A stretch of 64,000 bases of DNA from Calocera cornea HHB12733 (lineage: Eukaryota; Basidiomycota; Dacrymycetes; Dacrymycetales; Dacrymycetaceae): assembly GCA_001632435.1 (NCBI GenBank), contig KV423974.1:108111-172110 (forward strand), read 5' to 3'. Of this stretch, positions 22,649-33,996 are shown piece by piece; position 1 is the stretch's first letter; the number at the start of each line of letters is the position of its first letter. The position numbers and the translations under genes were made by a program. The notes under the pieces are model-generated. The model worked only from the letters and a program-made list of their open reading frames with translations. It had not been told where the DNA came from and made no database searches.

Positions 22649-23281
22649 CTAGTCCGCGAGCTCCCCGCCCAGCTCCCCCAACCGCCTCTCCAGCCCATCC
22701 ATAAGCTCCGCATGCGCCTTCCCCAGCGTCCCCTTGACGTACCCGACGAGCCCGAGCGGCGCCCAGATGTCCGCTCTCTCCTCGACCCTGCTCCACCCCT
22801 TCCCATCGCCATCGCCCTCCGCAGCGTGGCCGCCGCCGGCGGGCCCCTCACACGGTCGGACGACCCACAGGTTCTCCAAGCGCACCCCGGCGCCCGCGCG
22901 GGGGTAGACGCGCGACCCGTCGGGCGTGTTGAAGAACGTGGCTCGGTAGCGGATGTGAAAGGGGATGCACCACAGGAGCAGGGCGCGGTCGTCGATCTCC
23001 CATGTCTCGCCCTTTCCCTCTCCCTCTCCCGCGCCCTCGCCGGGCTGCTCCTCCCCAGGCAGCGCTGCTGGGCCGCCTGCTGCCGGCTCACCCAGCGTGC
23101 CTTTCGGCGATACCCCAGACTGGCTAGGCACCGTAGCCTCTGACGGCGGGAGCAGGCGACATCCGACCACGAGCGGGTTGAGCCTTATGAGCTGCTCGGG
23201 GTGCTGGACGATGGCGAGCACCTGCTCCGGGGCGAAGGGCAGCACCCGGCTGGTTGTCACGCTTGTGTGGCGCTCGAACAT
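22649..23281 (-). CDS. DUF7053-like (START/SRPBCC-type) protein
   Basis: Single-exon frame of 210 residues starting MFERHTSVTTSRVLPFAPEQ. The opening (residues 10-45, VLAIVQHPEQLIRLNPLVVG), the central ALLLWCIPFHIRYRATFFNT and the late WSRVEERADIWAPLGLVGYV resemble the fungal DUF7053 family, which has a helix-grip lipid-binding fold by prediction. A low-complexity insert (about 60-95) of Gly, Glu and Pro separates the strands. The C-terminal helix ends HAELMDGLERRLGELGGELA. Function is unknown for the family. It converges on UGT5. The start could lie at an upstream exon, but the N-terminal match to the fold supports this ATG. Confidence 0.65.
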   Translation of the reverse strand: MFERHTSVTTSRVLPFAPEQVLAIVQHPEQLIRLNPLVVGCRLLPPSEATVPSQSGVSPKGTLGEPAAGGPAALPGEEQPGEGAGEGEGKGETWEIDDRALLLWCIPFHIRYRATFFNTPDGSRVYPRAGAGVRLENLWVVRPCEGPAGGGHAAEGDGDGKGWSRVEERADIWAPLGLVGYVKGTLGKAHAELMDGLERRLGELGGELAD

Positions 23282-24783
23282 CTCCCCGCGCTGCTGTGGG
23301 GCAAGACGGGAAGAAGCTGGAGAGTGGCCGAGGTTGGCGGCAGGGCTCGGAGCGGGCTGGGAGTGTGCGGAGGAGCTGCCAGAGAACTGCGGACGAGGAC
23401 GATGGATTGACCGACGATGGACGACGAAAACTCGTTCTCAGGTTCCAAAGTCTCAGGCACCGAAATCAGCCACTCCCGCTCCCGCTGTCACCCCACACCC
23501 TGCCAGCGACCCGAACGAGGCTTAGTAAGCAGCTGTACAGTCCAGATCAGATACTATATCGATGAGATGAGATGTCGGCCATCCATCCATCCATCCATGG
23601 GGCGGCGTCGCTCTGCGACCTTCGCAGGCGTTCTGAGCCCTGCTGTGCCGGCGGGGGCGGTGGGGAGTCGACAATGCGGATGATAATCAGGATCATGTTA
23701 CGGCATCCCGCGCTCCGTTGTCAGAGGGACGGTACGGCATGTTTTGGACCAGTCCGGGATCGGCAGGGTCATGCCCGCGCGAGCCGACGGGAAGAAGCGA
23801 GCTTGATCGGCCCGTTATCCTCCACAGTGCGGAAGGCCGGGACAGGAAGAGGGGCGAACGCAGCTGAACAGGCGCGAAGATGGGGACGGGTGAGGGGGGT
23901 AGCGTGACTCCTCCGTCTTATAGGGACCAAGGTGCACGCAGCGAGAGGTTATGATGACAGTAGTACCCTCTGGCCGAGGCCGCGTTTCCGTGGACAACGC
24001 GGCCCTCTGACTAGTACTGCCGCGCTGGCCGGCCGCGGGCCGACTTCCATTCGGGTCTGGTCTGAAGATACGCCGAGCCACCGAGCGCCGGCCGAGGGAC
24101 CGAGCCTCGCGCGCCCTCGCCCACCGGACAACGTCATTGCTCCACATTGCCACAACGCGCGCCTCGGCGGTGTCGCACATGAGACGGCCACGGCCACGGA
24201 CAACGTACACAATATTCCAGAGCGGCTGGATATTAATAGTGTTACTATTGTATAACTTACTTATTCGGCATTTGGGCCAGTCGTCCCGGCAGAGGGCCCG
24301 GGGGTTACATATGTGGTAAGACCCTCAGGAAACCCTTCGGACGAGTTTAGACCACGGCCTGGCCGCACGACCCAAGCACCTTCGCCCGCGCTTTGCAATG
24401 CCGATCGCGCAAGGACGAGACCCGGTGCCGTGCCGCGGCTGCGCCTGCGCGTGCGGCGTGGCCGGCCAGCCCTCTTCGTAATACGGCTGGCCCCCTTGCA
24501 CCCCGAGTCCCGCCCGGCACACGCCCTCGTCCTCAGCCTCAGCCGCTCGTCAAATGAGGTCTCCCGCAGCCCCGGCGCCCGGCCCGACGTCCTCGCTCTG
24601 CACATGCCTCCCCGCACCCACCGGCTCGACCCCGCACACTCCCACACGGCCGCTCCGCTCCCCGCCGCCGCGGGATATCACTGCCCATTCCGTCTTCTCC
24701 GTTCCCGTTCCCGTTCCCGTTCCCCTTTCGCCGGCCTCCTGCCGCCAGTGGCCAGGAATACCCTCGGGCCATCTTCGGCGCGG
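23282..24783. other. Intergenic, about 1.5 kb
   Basis: No gene seen. A short CATC repeat lies at 23579-23598. The divergent genes on both sides probably take their promoters from here. Confidence 0.4.
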
Positions 24784-24791
24784 TATATATA
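24784..24791 (+). promoter_or_regulatory. TATA box of the PhyH-type gene
   Basis: TATATATA about 95 bp before the start codon at 24882. Confidence 0.5.
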
Positions 24792-24881
24792 CCTTCCCGC
24801 CCCCGCCCCAGAGGCGACTTCCTTCCTTCCCCCCATCCCCATCACCCCCACATAGCCCGGCTAAGCAGTAACACAGCAGCA

Positions 24882-26159
24882 ATGGTCGTGTTCAAGAACC
24901 AGAAGGACTTCAAGGACCCCGTGCCTGTCGGTGCGGACAAGCCCAGCCCGCAGATCGCAGCGGGCACGCCGGAGGAGCCGCAGTGGCTCAAGGACTTCCA
25001 GCGCGATGGTGTGAGTCCCCGCTTCCGCCCGCGCTCCGTGCTGCTTCTTCTCGGGCTGCGGGAGTGTGCTGACCACCACCCACGCAGTTCGTCGTCGTCA
25101 AGGGCGTCGTGTCCAAGGAGAAGGCACTGAACTACTATGCGCCCGCGGGCGAGGACTGGCTCGAGGGGTTCAACCTGGGCTACAAGCGGGACGACCCGAG
25201 CACGTGGGACGTGAAGAACCTGCCGAGGCACAACCACGGCGGGCTGTACTCGCAGTACTCGTTCGCGCACGCCCAGTTCGTCTGGGACGCCAAGACCGAG
25301 CCCAAGATCGTCGAGCTGTTCGAGAAGCTCTGGGGGACAAAGGAGCTCACCGTCTCGTTTGGTGCGTCCCTTTCGCATGCTGGCTCGGCGCCGTGCTGAG
25401 GCAAGGCCTAGACGGTGGCAGCCTCGCCGTGCCCCTCCCCGTCGACCAGGTGCAGGGCAACGCCAAGCCCTGGCCGCACTCGGACCAGAGCGCCTACCGC
25501 CCGCAGCGTCACTGCGTGCAGGGCCTGCTCAACATCGTGCGTCCCCACCACCCTCTTCCTCTCTCCCTTCCCTCGAGGGACTAACGCGCCCCGTTCCTCG
25601 CCCCGCAGCTCCCCAACGGCCCCGAAGACGGGGGGCTGAACGTGCTCAAGGGCAGCGCGAACCTGTTCGAGCAGTACTTCAAGGAGCACATGCACCTCGA
25701 GCCGCCCGAGAAGTGGCCGACCCGCGACGGCTACTCGTGGAAGGAGGACGAGCTCAAGTGGTTCTACGACCGCGGGTGCGAGTGGGTCAAGCCCGACATG
25801 GACCCGGGCGACTTTGTCCTCTGGGACAGCAGGGAGGTGCACTACGGCGCGTTCCCGAAGAGTCAGAATAAGCGGTTTGCCGTCTGTGAGTCCCTTTCTC
25901 CCCGTTGATCATTGCCCGGCACGCAGACGCGAATGTTCACCCCACCCCAGACATCTGCTACAAGCCTATAGCGTTCATGTCCGACGAGCAAAAGGCCGTC
26001 AAAGTCGAGGCCTTCAAGCGCGGCTACTGCACCACCCACGACCCCTGCGACTTCATCATCAAGGGCGACCAGGACGCCGAGTGGAACATCCACTGGCCGT
26101 ACCCCAAGCCCGTCATCAACGAGCAGGGCCAGAAGGCGATCGGCCTCATCCCGTACTAG
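24882..26159 (+). CDS. Phytanoyl-CoA dioxygenase (PhyH)-type 2-oxoglutarate/Fe(II) oxygenase
   Basis: Five exons (24882-25010, 25088-25361, 25412-25536, 25609-25885, 25951-26159) join in frame to about 337 residues. The double-stranded beta-helix signature is present: PHSDQS supplies the H-x-D iron ligands (about residue 155), and DSREVHYGAF supplies the distal His (about 255), followed by NKRF with the Arg expected to hold 2-oxoglutarate. GLLNILPNGPEDGGLNVLKGS is the typical strand between them. No signal peptide and no peroxisomal SKL end (ends IGLIPY), so probably cytosolic. Family members hydroxylate lipids or small secondary metabolites; the substrate here is not deducible. It converges with the AIF-like gene, 335 bp apart. 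Confidence 0.85.
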
Positions 26160-26494
26160 TGCTGGGCGGCGCGCCGGGCTCGTACTGTACTGAGTGGCGG
26201 TTGATGTGAATAAACGCGCGGGTGTAATAACAGAATAGCGTCGAATTGCATACTCCTTTCTCCCCTCGATGCGCGCATCGCGGCTGCCTGTCGCCGCACC
26301 AGACTGCATAAGGGTATTGCGGGGCAGCCATCGCTTCGACATTTAAGCGGCCGCTTCCGCACGCAACGCGCCCAACTTCCATCACCGAACCCGTTCGAAC
26401 TACGGCATAGTTCATTTCTCATTGCATTCAGTGCCCGGCTCTCTGGATGGAAGCGCGGGGCTCTTATTCTACTGGTACAACAGTCGTACTGAAA

Positions 26495-28606
26495 TCAGAC
26501 CTTGATCGGCGCGTGGCTGGAAGAGATATCGATCGACATCGGGTCCTACAAGCGCGATTAGCATCGGTCGACAATGACGAATGGGCGCTGCACACCTTGC
26601 CCTCCTTCAGCTCCGCCGGGGTGGGCATGATATCGTGCCTGATGAGCTCCGAGCACTGCATGACGACCGGGTCGTTCTGCATGCTCGCAACGGCCATGAC
26701 CTTGCCGCCCGCGACGTAGTACGCGAGGAACTTGAGCTCCTCTGGGTTGCCCTGGATGATGACCTCGTCGAACGAGGTGCCAATGCCGCAGTAGCGGAGT
26801 TGCTGGCCGAGCGCGGACCAGAAGATCGGCACGCGCCCGTACGGCTTCTCCGTGCCGGCGATGATGGCGCCCACGGCACGCCCGTGGTCCGTCGCCACGT
26901 TCCAGTGCTCGATCCGGCGGAGCGAGTCATCCGGCGACTGCGGGTAGTGGGCAATGTCCCCGATGGCGAACACGTCCGTGTGGCCCTTGACGCGCAGGTC
27001 CTTGTCGACGACAAGCCCGCCGTCCCTCTCCAGAGAGAAGGCGGCGTTGCCCTGCAGGAACTGGGTCGCAGGGCGCACACCAACGCCCATCACCACGTAG
27101 TCCGCCTTAAGCACCGTGCCGTTCCCGAGCTCGACGGACTCGGCTTTCTGCGCACCGGTGATCACGCCCGTCAGCGTCGCCGTGCCGTTGATCTTGGTCG
27201 TCTTCTCCCCCATGTGGAACGTGACGCCGTTCTTCTCGAAGAACTACTCCTAATCAGCCCCAGCTCGGCCACTTTGGTCGGTAGCATACCTTCAACAGTG
27301 CCGCACCAATCTCCTTGCCCAGGACGCGCTCGAAAGGCACCGTCTCCATTCCGATGACATGCAGCGACGCAGGCTCGTTCTTCATGACCACCGCCACGAG
27401 CTCCATGGAGATGAACGAGCTGCCGATGACGACGATGTTCTGGCCCTTGGACTTCAAGCCTACCGCATAGTCAGCCTTGCCTGTCCCGCGCTTCAAACAA
27501 GCGTAGCAGCGCACCCTGCATCTTCTTCGTGTCATCCGTGTTGCGCAGCGTGAACACGTTCTCGAGGTCCGCTCCCGGGATCGGGAGCCGGCTTGGCCAG
27601 CTGCCGGGGGCAAGCACGAGCTTCTCGTACCCTACGGTCTCCCCGCCCTCGACAGTGACCGTCTTGCTCGCCGTGTCGACCGCGGTGATGGCCGTACCCA
27701 GGCGGAGGTTGACGCCGAATGTGTCCTTGAGAACGGACGCGGGCCGCCACTCGAGCTTGGAGGGGTCGTCAAGGAGAGACTTGGACAGCTTCGTACGGTC
27801 GATCGGCGCGTTGGTCTCTTTGGAGAACATGGTGACCGGGCCAGCATAGCCGTACTACCTTGCCGTCAGCCTCGTGCCTCTGTGAGTTTGGGAAAGAACC
27901 GGTAACCGACCTCCCGCAGCGCCTCCGCAACGCTCAAGCCTCCTGCACCACCGCCAACGATCACAACGCCCTTCCCATCCGCCTCAGCAGGGGCAGTCGG
28001 CGCATACTTGCTCCTCAAGAACGGCAAGCGCTCCTTGTTCGCCTTCTTGGTCTTCTCAATGGGTGCCGTGACGGTGATCTTGGACTTGTCGTCCGACAGC
28101 ACGGCACGGAAACAGTGGATCGCGTCCCGCCCGGGCCCGTCCTCGATGTCACCCGTTTTGACGTCGAAGCAGGCCGAGTGCCATGGGCTGGGCGATGGGG
28201 CTCAGACACATACGGTGCGGGGGAAGTGGGGAGAAGGACGTACCAGGTCACACGCCCGTTGGAAGCGAGCACGCCCTCTGCAGCGCGCATTCAGCGACCG
28301 TATCAGGCAGGTGGAGGAGTGCACTCACTGACTAACGGAGCGCCGTAATGCGTGCAGAACGCGCTGGTTGCATACACTATCACATTGTCCTCAGTACCAT
28401 CCCTGCCTGCTCGGTGCGGAGAGGGAGCGCACCTTTATCACCAATGCGGGAGACGAGGACCTTCTGGTCCTCTGCGCCAAAGTCAACTTCCTTCCTGCAT
28501 CACCCCGTGAGTCGCTAGGTTCTCTGAGAGGATATGGCCAGGTATATGCGCACATCTGTCCATCCTTGACGTCGCTCGCGGGGAGCTCAACGGTGTGTGT
28601 CGCCAT
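26495..28606 (-). CDS. Rieske-domain AIF-like NAD(P)H oxidoreductase
   Basis: Multi-exon gene of roughly 560 residues. The N-terminal Rieske domain (about 15-120) has CTHYGAPLV and [10 protein letters not shown], the C-x-H...C-x-x-H ligands of a 2Fe-2S cluster. After a linker comes [20 protein letters not shown], the FAD-binding GxGxxG. The second dinucleotide fold has [18 protein letters not shown], and [14 protein letters not shown] is the FAD-contact motif. The C-terminal part matches AIFM3/AIF-like reductases. The last exon (ending 26495) reads DPMSIDIS and ends at a TGA. The start at 28606 ([10 protein letters not shown]) is the obvious one, but the frame continues upstream to an ATG at 28744 that would add a basic, Ser/Arg-rich leader. 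Expected role: electron transfer from NAD(P)H, possibly mitochondrial. Confidence 0.85.
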
Positions 28607-29444
28607 GGTTGAGTTGGGTCTAGCAGCGCTCGGGAACGGTAGTCGGGAGGAGGGAGGAGGAATGGACGGAGGAAGAGCAGGGAGTCGGCTTCGGAGTGAG
28701 AATCTAGCTGACGTGCGGAAGAGGGTGTGGACGGGGAAGCGCATACAAGGCCTTTAAGGCGACGGGTCCGGCGGGGTCCAGCGAGCGGTGCACGGGCGTG
28801 TGGCTTGCGTCTTACAATGCCAGTACCGTACAGCGGCGGGCGTGCGCGAATGGAGGTTTATATTGTGTGATCGGCGCGCTGCCGGCGCACTCCCCCACCA
28901 ACCAGGACGGCGCGTGATGTCATCCTCCATCCTCTGGCCCCGCGTCATTGCGCCAGCCTGGATCGTCGTCACTTGCAACCTCCAAAGGCCTTTGCCAATC
29001 AGAGCGGAGACGTAACGCTACCAAGAATGGTAATCTTGCCTGCCTATTCCTGTCATTTTACTAGGTCTTTTGCTACTCCAACACTTCAGAACTCGGCTCG
29101 AAATTCGTCGAAAATGTTGCTCCGAAGATAGGAACCGCGTATCGCCCGCTGGCCCCGATCGGTATGTCTTACGTCCCTAGATGAGCATAGCCATGGCAAG
29201 AGAGTGCGCCTGTCTGCTCGAATCTCAATACATACAAACATGCTTCCCTGGGTGTGCGTTGGGAGGAACGTTCACAGGTGATCGATCGTAGGGTGCTGGG
29301 AAGGGTGCTGCGCAGGGCGATGAGCTGGTATTGCGCTGCGTCATCCTGCCAGGACTTGCGCATGGTGCTTGCGTAACAAATCATGATACTATCCATAATA
29401 ATCCTGGCCCTAGCAAGAGCGCAGCAACCCACTGTGCATACCGC
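28607..29444. other. Intergenic, AIF-like gene to aspartic protease
   Basis: No gene supported. The first 140 bases may be 5' leader or mitochondrial presequence of the AIF-like gene (see findings). Confidence 0.4.
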
Positions 29445-30497
29445 TCAGAGCGCTCTACTCGCATTAAACCTAAACCCCAGCCTCCCCTCCCCCGCATCAA
29501 ACAGATAATCGAACCCCCCGAGCGCCCAACGTCCCGTGTTCACAAACGGGCCTCCAGCAGGCACATAATGCCTCCAGCTGACGTAGCTGGGCGCGCCGGG
29601 CTGGCCAGTCGTGAAAGCGTACAACTGCTGCCCGCCGAACGCGGGGAGCGTGAGATTCAAAGAGGTGCCGTTCTGCACTAGAGTGCTGCCGCTGGCTGTG
29701 GGGCCGGGGAGGGAGTCGTCAAGGGGAGCTTGCACGATCGAATAGCTTAGGCCGGTGTCGACGAGCAGGGAGGCGTTGAAGGGCGCCCAGCTCTGGCCCT
29801 GGGCGGCGATCTGTACCTTGGGCGCCTGCCACTCGGAGTAGCCGAGTGTGCTCGAGTTCCCCAGCTGAGTGAGCTGGACAAGGTCGAACCCCGCACTGTT
29901 CTCATCGGTGATGCCCAGAGTGATCGTCCCGTTGCTGGGGGAGATGATGTACCCCGGCTCCATGCTTCCGGCCCGCTGCATCCCCTCCAGCTGGAGGAAG
30001 GCGTTGACCCCCAACGGCACGGGGTTCCCGCAGCTGTCCGCCCCACCCCAGCTCATATTCCCCCGGTCGAACCCCACGCCCAGCACCGCAACGCTTATCT
30101 CGCCTGGGTCGCTCGTACACCTGCCGGTCGACCCGGCGCAGAAATGCGTCGCTACGCGCACCGGGAGGGGGACGGTGTGGGCACTGACGGATCCGGAGGA
30201 GAGCAGCACCGGCGCGAGCACCCACTCGCCCTGGTACGTGTTGTTGCTGCTCGAGTAGGCAAAGCAGAAGCTCGAATTGAGCGACGTGTAGTTCGACCCC
30301 AGCGCCCGCGGGGAGATGACGATCCCCGCGCTGCCGGTGTCGATCAGGAACTCGGTGGTGGGGCCGGAGCCGACGGACGCGTGGATGTGGTAGCCCGAGG
30401 CCAGGGAGGTATCGTTCGTGAAGGGGAAGACGTATGATGTGGCTTGAGCATGTGCGGAGGAGAGGGCGGCGAGGAGCGTGAAGGCTGTGGCGCGCAT
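29445..30497 (-). CDS. Secreted pepsin-like aspartic protease
   Basis: Single-exon gene of 350 residues from MRATAFTLLAALSSAHA at 30497, a clear signal peptide with cleavage after SAHA; a longer frame to 30560 adds a hydrophilic stretch before it and is less likely. Both catalytic motifs are present: EFLIDTGSAG (about residue 50) and SLLVDTGLSY (about 245). Many N-x-S/T sites and paired Cys residues fit a secreted glycoprotein. The sequence is divergent from classical fungal pepsins: there is no recognisable propeptide, DTG is followed by SAG rather than SS, and the Tyr flap is not obvious. It may be a weakly active or specialised member. Secreted proteases of this type help saprotrophs digest protein. 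Confidence 0.8.
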   Translation of the reverse strand: MRATAFTLLAALSSAHAQATSYVFPFTNDTSLASGYHIHASVGSGPTTEFLIDTGSAGIVISPRALGSNYTSLNSSFCFAYSSSNNTYQGEWVLAPVLLSSGSVSAHTVPLPVRVATHFCAGSTGRCTSDPGEISVAVLGVGFDRGNMSWGGADSCGNPVPLGVNAFLQLEGMQRAGSMEPGYIISPSNGTITLGITDENSAGFDLVQLTQLGNSSTLGYSEWQAPKVQIAAQGQSWAPFNASLLVDTGLSYSIVQAPLDDSLPGPTASGSTLVQNGTSLNLTLPAFGGQQLYAFTTGQPGAPSYVSWRHYVPAGGPFVNTGRWALGGFDYLFDAGEGRLGFRFNASRAL

Positions 30498-31388
30498 TTT
30501 AGTCGTGTTGGTGGTCGTGAGGTCGTATTGCAGGTGTGGTGCAGACGATAGAAAGATCACACGTCAGGTTTAATAGCTGAAGATCTTGCTTGAAGCGTGT
30601 CCTGTGAGCCACCCCGTGGCGGGTAAGGCACCATTCCAGGCACAGGCGTGCCCCGCACCTCCCCACATCTGAGGACAGTCAGGGTCTGCAGTCTGCGACG
30701 GTGTACCGGGCGCGCAAGCCATCGTTTGCTTGCTTGCGCTGTTGACTAGGCAATGGGAAGCGGTACCGCTGCAGAGCACAGAGTCAACCACAGCTCGCGG
30801 CCGGGTGGCTGGCTGAGGCGAGATGGTCTCAGGGCCCACGCGTCGCTCACGGAGAGCACACTGTACGCTGCCAAGAGGCGTCAAGAATGGGTCAACATGG
30901 AGACCTTACCGGAATGGCTGACGCCTCTGGAGACCACCGTTGAGGTCATGGTCGCACGTGTGGGGGCGGTCATGAGGCTCTCGTGAGTGTCGCGTCTGCG
31001 ATGCTGGAGGCCACAGCGAGCACAAGACGATGCGGCGTTTGCATACGATAACGGTTTCATTGTGAGATCAACCGCATGTACGGGGCGGAGAGAAAGCTAG
31101 ATTGCCCGTAATAAAGCAAGCTGGAGAGTCAAAACAGCTGAATCGACCATCGGATAGTGGACGAGCAGGTCCATGCCTCGATGTAAGTCGCGCGACCCGC
31201 GCTCCCTCACGGGAGCAAAGCCCGTTGATTTTAGTCACATGACCTTGCAAGTGGCGGTGAAAGCAGTCACGTTGGCGAATTGCACGAGCGCGTCGTTGCT
31301 TCCACTCCGTCTCGTGCCTGCTCTCCCTCCCTCCCCTCCGCCGCTGTCCAACCTCCTTGTCGGCGAGCGCACCGTCGACGCGGATCGT
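30498..31388. other. Intergenic, divergent promoters
   Basis: Nothing coding is supported. The frame running into the DBF4 gene from 31173 is open but upstream of the more likely start. Confidence 0.4.
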
Positions 31389-33444
31389 ATGGCAGCCGTG
31401 GCAGTTACGCCTCGCCCCCCGTCTCTGCTCCCACGGCCCGTCTGGACGCACGACCCGCATCTCTCTGCGTCCCTCACAGCAGCAGCACATCTGATGACCC
31501 CGTCGCACCTCCCTCGGGCACTCGAGCACGCTGCGGACGTCTTCACCACGTCTGCTCCTGCAAGGATGGCTGCACGTGTCAAGAGGACGCGCGAGGATAT
31601 GCGGTCCGATGCTGCTCAACCTCCAGCCCCCAAGCGTCCGTGCCCGTCGCCGAGCAAGAGGCCCATCAAGAAGCAACTCAGCAAGACAGACAAGGAGAAG
31701 ATCGAACGAAGAGAGAAGCGTGAGAAGTTTGAGGCTCAGGAGCGGGACTTCAGAGAGAAGTACTCGGCTGCGTTTCCCAAGTGGACCTTCCATTTCGATT
31801 CTTTGGATACCGCTACCTCGTCCGAGTTGACGCAGCGGGTTATGCAGCTTGGAGCGGTGCGCATACAAGCACTATCTTGTCATCCTCATGCTGACATTAT
31901 CATACAGCGCGTCGATACCTTCTTCTCCAAGAAGGTTTCACATGTCATTTCTGCACGTCCCATCCCTCCCGATGTCAAGGCTAGTAGAGGGGCATTGGGA
32001 AAGGAAGGCACACCTTTCGCCACTGCGATGAAGCGTGAGGGCGACAAGGAGAACGTCGCCCCCAGATTATCCCAGCAGCAGCGCATGTCCCAGACCCAGT
32101 CTAGCCAGCAGTGGAAGAGCGCTGGTCGCCCTGCCTTGGCCCCCCTCGTCCGCAAGGATGGTAATCTACTCTTCGAAGATTCTGCGCTCATCAAGAACGA
32201 CCTGCTCACCAAAGCTCTGCATTTCGGCATGAAAGTGTGGAGTGTCGAGAGTGAGCCTATCGCCAATGCATCTTGTCGCATCACTAATGATCATCATCAG
32301 AGCTCACCTCGGTTCTCGACCGCATACAGCTACCCGCGTCCCCAGACCTCCAGACTCCGAATCTCTCGCACCTCCTGGCCGATGAGCGTCTTCACGGCAC
32401 TCGCGAACGTGACCCTACCGCCCTCCGCCCTGATTACACTTACTTCCAACGTGGCTCTTATTTTGTCCTTGTCGAAGACATGTCCGGCGAGCATTGTCCT
32501 ATCATGAGCAAGCAATATGACCGCCCCAACAAAGGTGATCGTCCGCCGTGGCCCTGCTTGTATGCCGACAAGAACGCGTCTGGACCCTTCAGCCCTGGTT
32601 ATGAGGAGTCAACCAGCGAGGAGAAGCCGATCGCCAACATTTCTCGCGACGTCTCCACTGCTTCCGCTGTGGCCGCGGCGCCAGCTGCTGCGCTCATGAA
32701 AGCAAAGCGTCCCGCCGATCTTCGCAAGGTCCTCTCTATGAACAACGTCAAACGTGCTGCAGCTGCCAGGGGAACGCCTGATGCCAGCCAGGCGGTGCAG
32801 GCTCCTCATGACAGGAACGCATACATCGCGGCTTCCGGTAACAGTGTCAGTGTCACCTCGGCAATCGCGACCTCTGCTCGATCGGGCACCGGCGCTGTGC
32901 TTCCTGGCACCCTGGCTCACACCGCCAACAAGCAGTTGCAGGAGAGGCTCCGTCAGCAGGTCCTTACCAACCGTCTCGCTGCGGCCAACATGGGACCCGG
33001 TCTGCGCAAGAGCAAGAGCACAAACACCCTGAAATTGCCGATGAGGGAGGAGACCAAGAAACCTGGGTATTGCGAGAACTGCCGTATCAAATTTGCCGAC
33101 TTCTCTCAGGTAAGCTGCGCTATCGCCCGTCTTGTCATGCAACTTACTAATCCGTTCCTCAGCACGTTAAGAGCAAGAAACACCGGGCCTTTGCAACCAC
33201 TCAGGAGAACTTCCTGCAGCTAGACGAGGTGCTCGAACGTCTCCGCCGTCCCCTGGCGAGCGAGAAACTGGATATCGACGAGCTGATCGCTAAGGAAGAC
33301 GACGACGAATATGATGCAGATAGCAACATGCAAGATGAAGAGCTCGAGATCAGCGACAGTTTCGATCGTGAGGCGGAGCAGTTCGCAATCGAAGAACAAA
33401 TTGCCATGCGGTGGAGGGCCCTCTCGGCGGCGACCGTGATATGA
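31389..33444 (+). CDS. DBF4: Dbf4/Dfp1-type regulatory subunit of Cdc7 kinase
   Basis: About 600 residues in four or more exons (introns near 31857-31907, 32250-32300, 33112-33162). The N-terminal third has a basic segment and a BRCT-like motif N around DTFFSKKVSHVISARPIP. The middle has YFVLVEDMSGEHCPIMSKQY, the conserved motif M that contacts the kinase. The C-terminal zinc finger is PGYCENCRIKFADFSQHVKS with KKHRAF, the CCHH DBF-type finger (motif C). An acidic tail follows. The protein activates Cdc7/Hsk1 to fire replication origins. The start is uncertain: 31389 (MAAVAVTPRPPSLL) is chosen, and ATGs at 31173 and 31494 are also in frame. Confidence 0.9.
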
Positions 33445-33996
33445 TTGACCTGCGTGCTATGCGTTCATGCTCACGCGCTTTCTTGGAGTCACTGCGGTAC
33501 ACACCTCCACACCTTTCTCTCATTCTGAGGGCATTCGCCCTGCGTACGGCGTTACACAACATCATCACCATTTTCTGCGCACGATCGGAACCCCATTCCA
33601 TTGCACTCTTTCTGTGATTCTCCAACGCAACTATTTTCCACATCATTGCACGTTTCTTCTCTCTCAATCATTCATGGTCGTGAATTGCATAAATATCAAT
33701 GTGACTTGTTTCCAGTACATCACGCAGGAGCAAACAGGACGTTAGGTCGTAAGCCTCGGTGGCAGGTAAGACCTCGGACTTCGGTGTGGCCGGCAGCTTG
33801 CGCGGCCTGGCAGGCGCCCGGAAGCAAAGTCGAGAATTGGCATGCCCAGCCAAGAACGGTTTGGGCATTGACGGATCACCTTTGGACAACGACCAGCGCT
33901 ATCCCCTCCTTATCTGACTGCGTCCCCTTCCTTTGCATATCTTCTAGACTCCGACGACTTCATCGAACCTTCATTTGCTGCTTGCTACGTAGATTT
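33445..33996. other. Intergenic, DBF4 to LETM1-domain gene
   Basis: No gene seen; open frames here are short and unsupported. Confidence 0.4.

Noticed and set aside
22052..23143. 363-residue open frame on the plus strand
   Set aside because: Covers a microsatellite and the antisense of the DUF7053-like gene; low-complexity, no domain.
31068..31868. 266-residue minus-strand frame
   Set aside because: Antisense to the first DBF4 exon; no motif.
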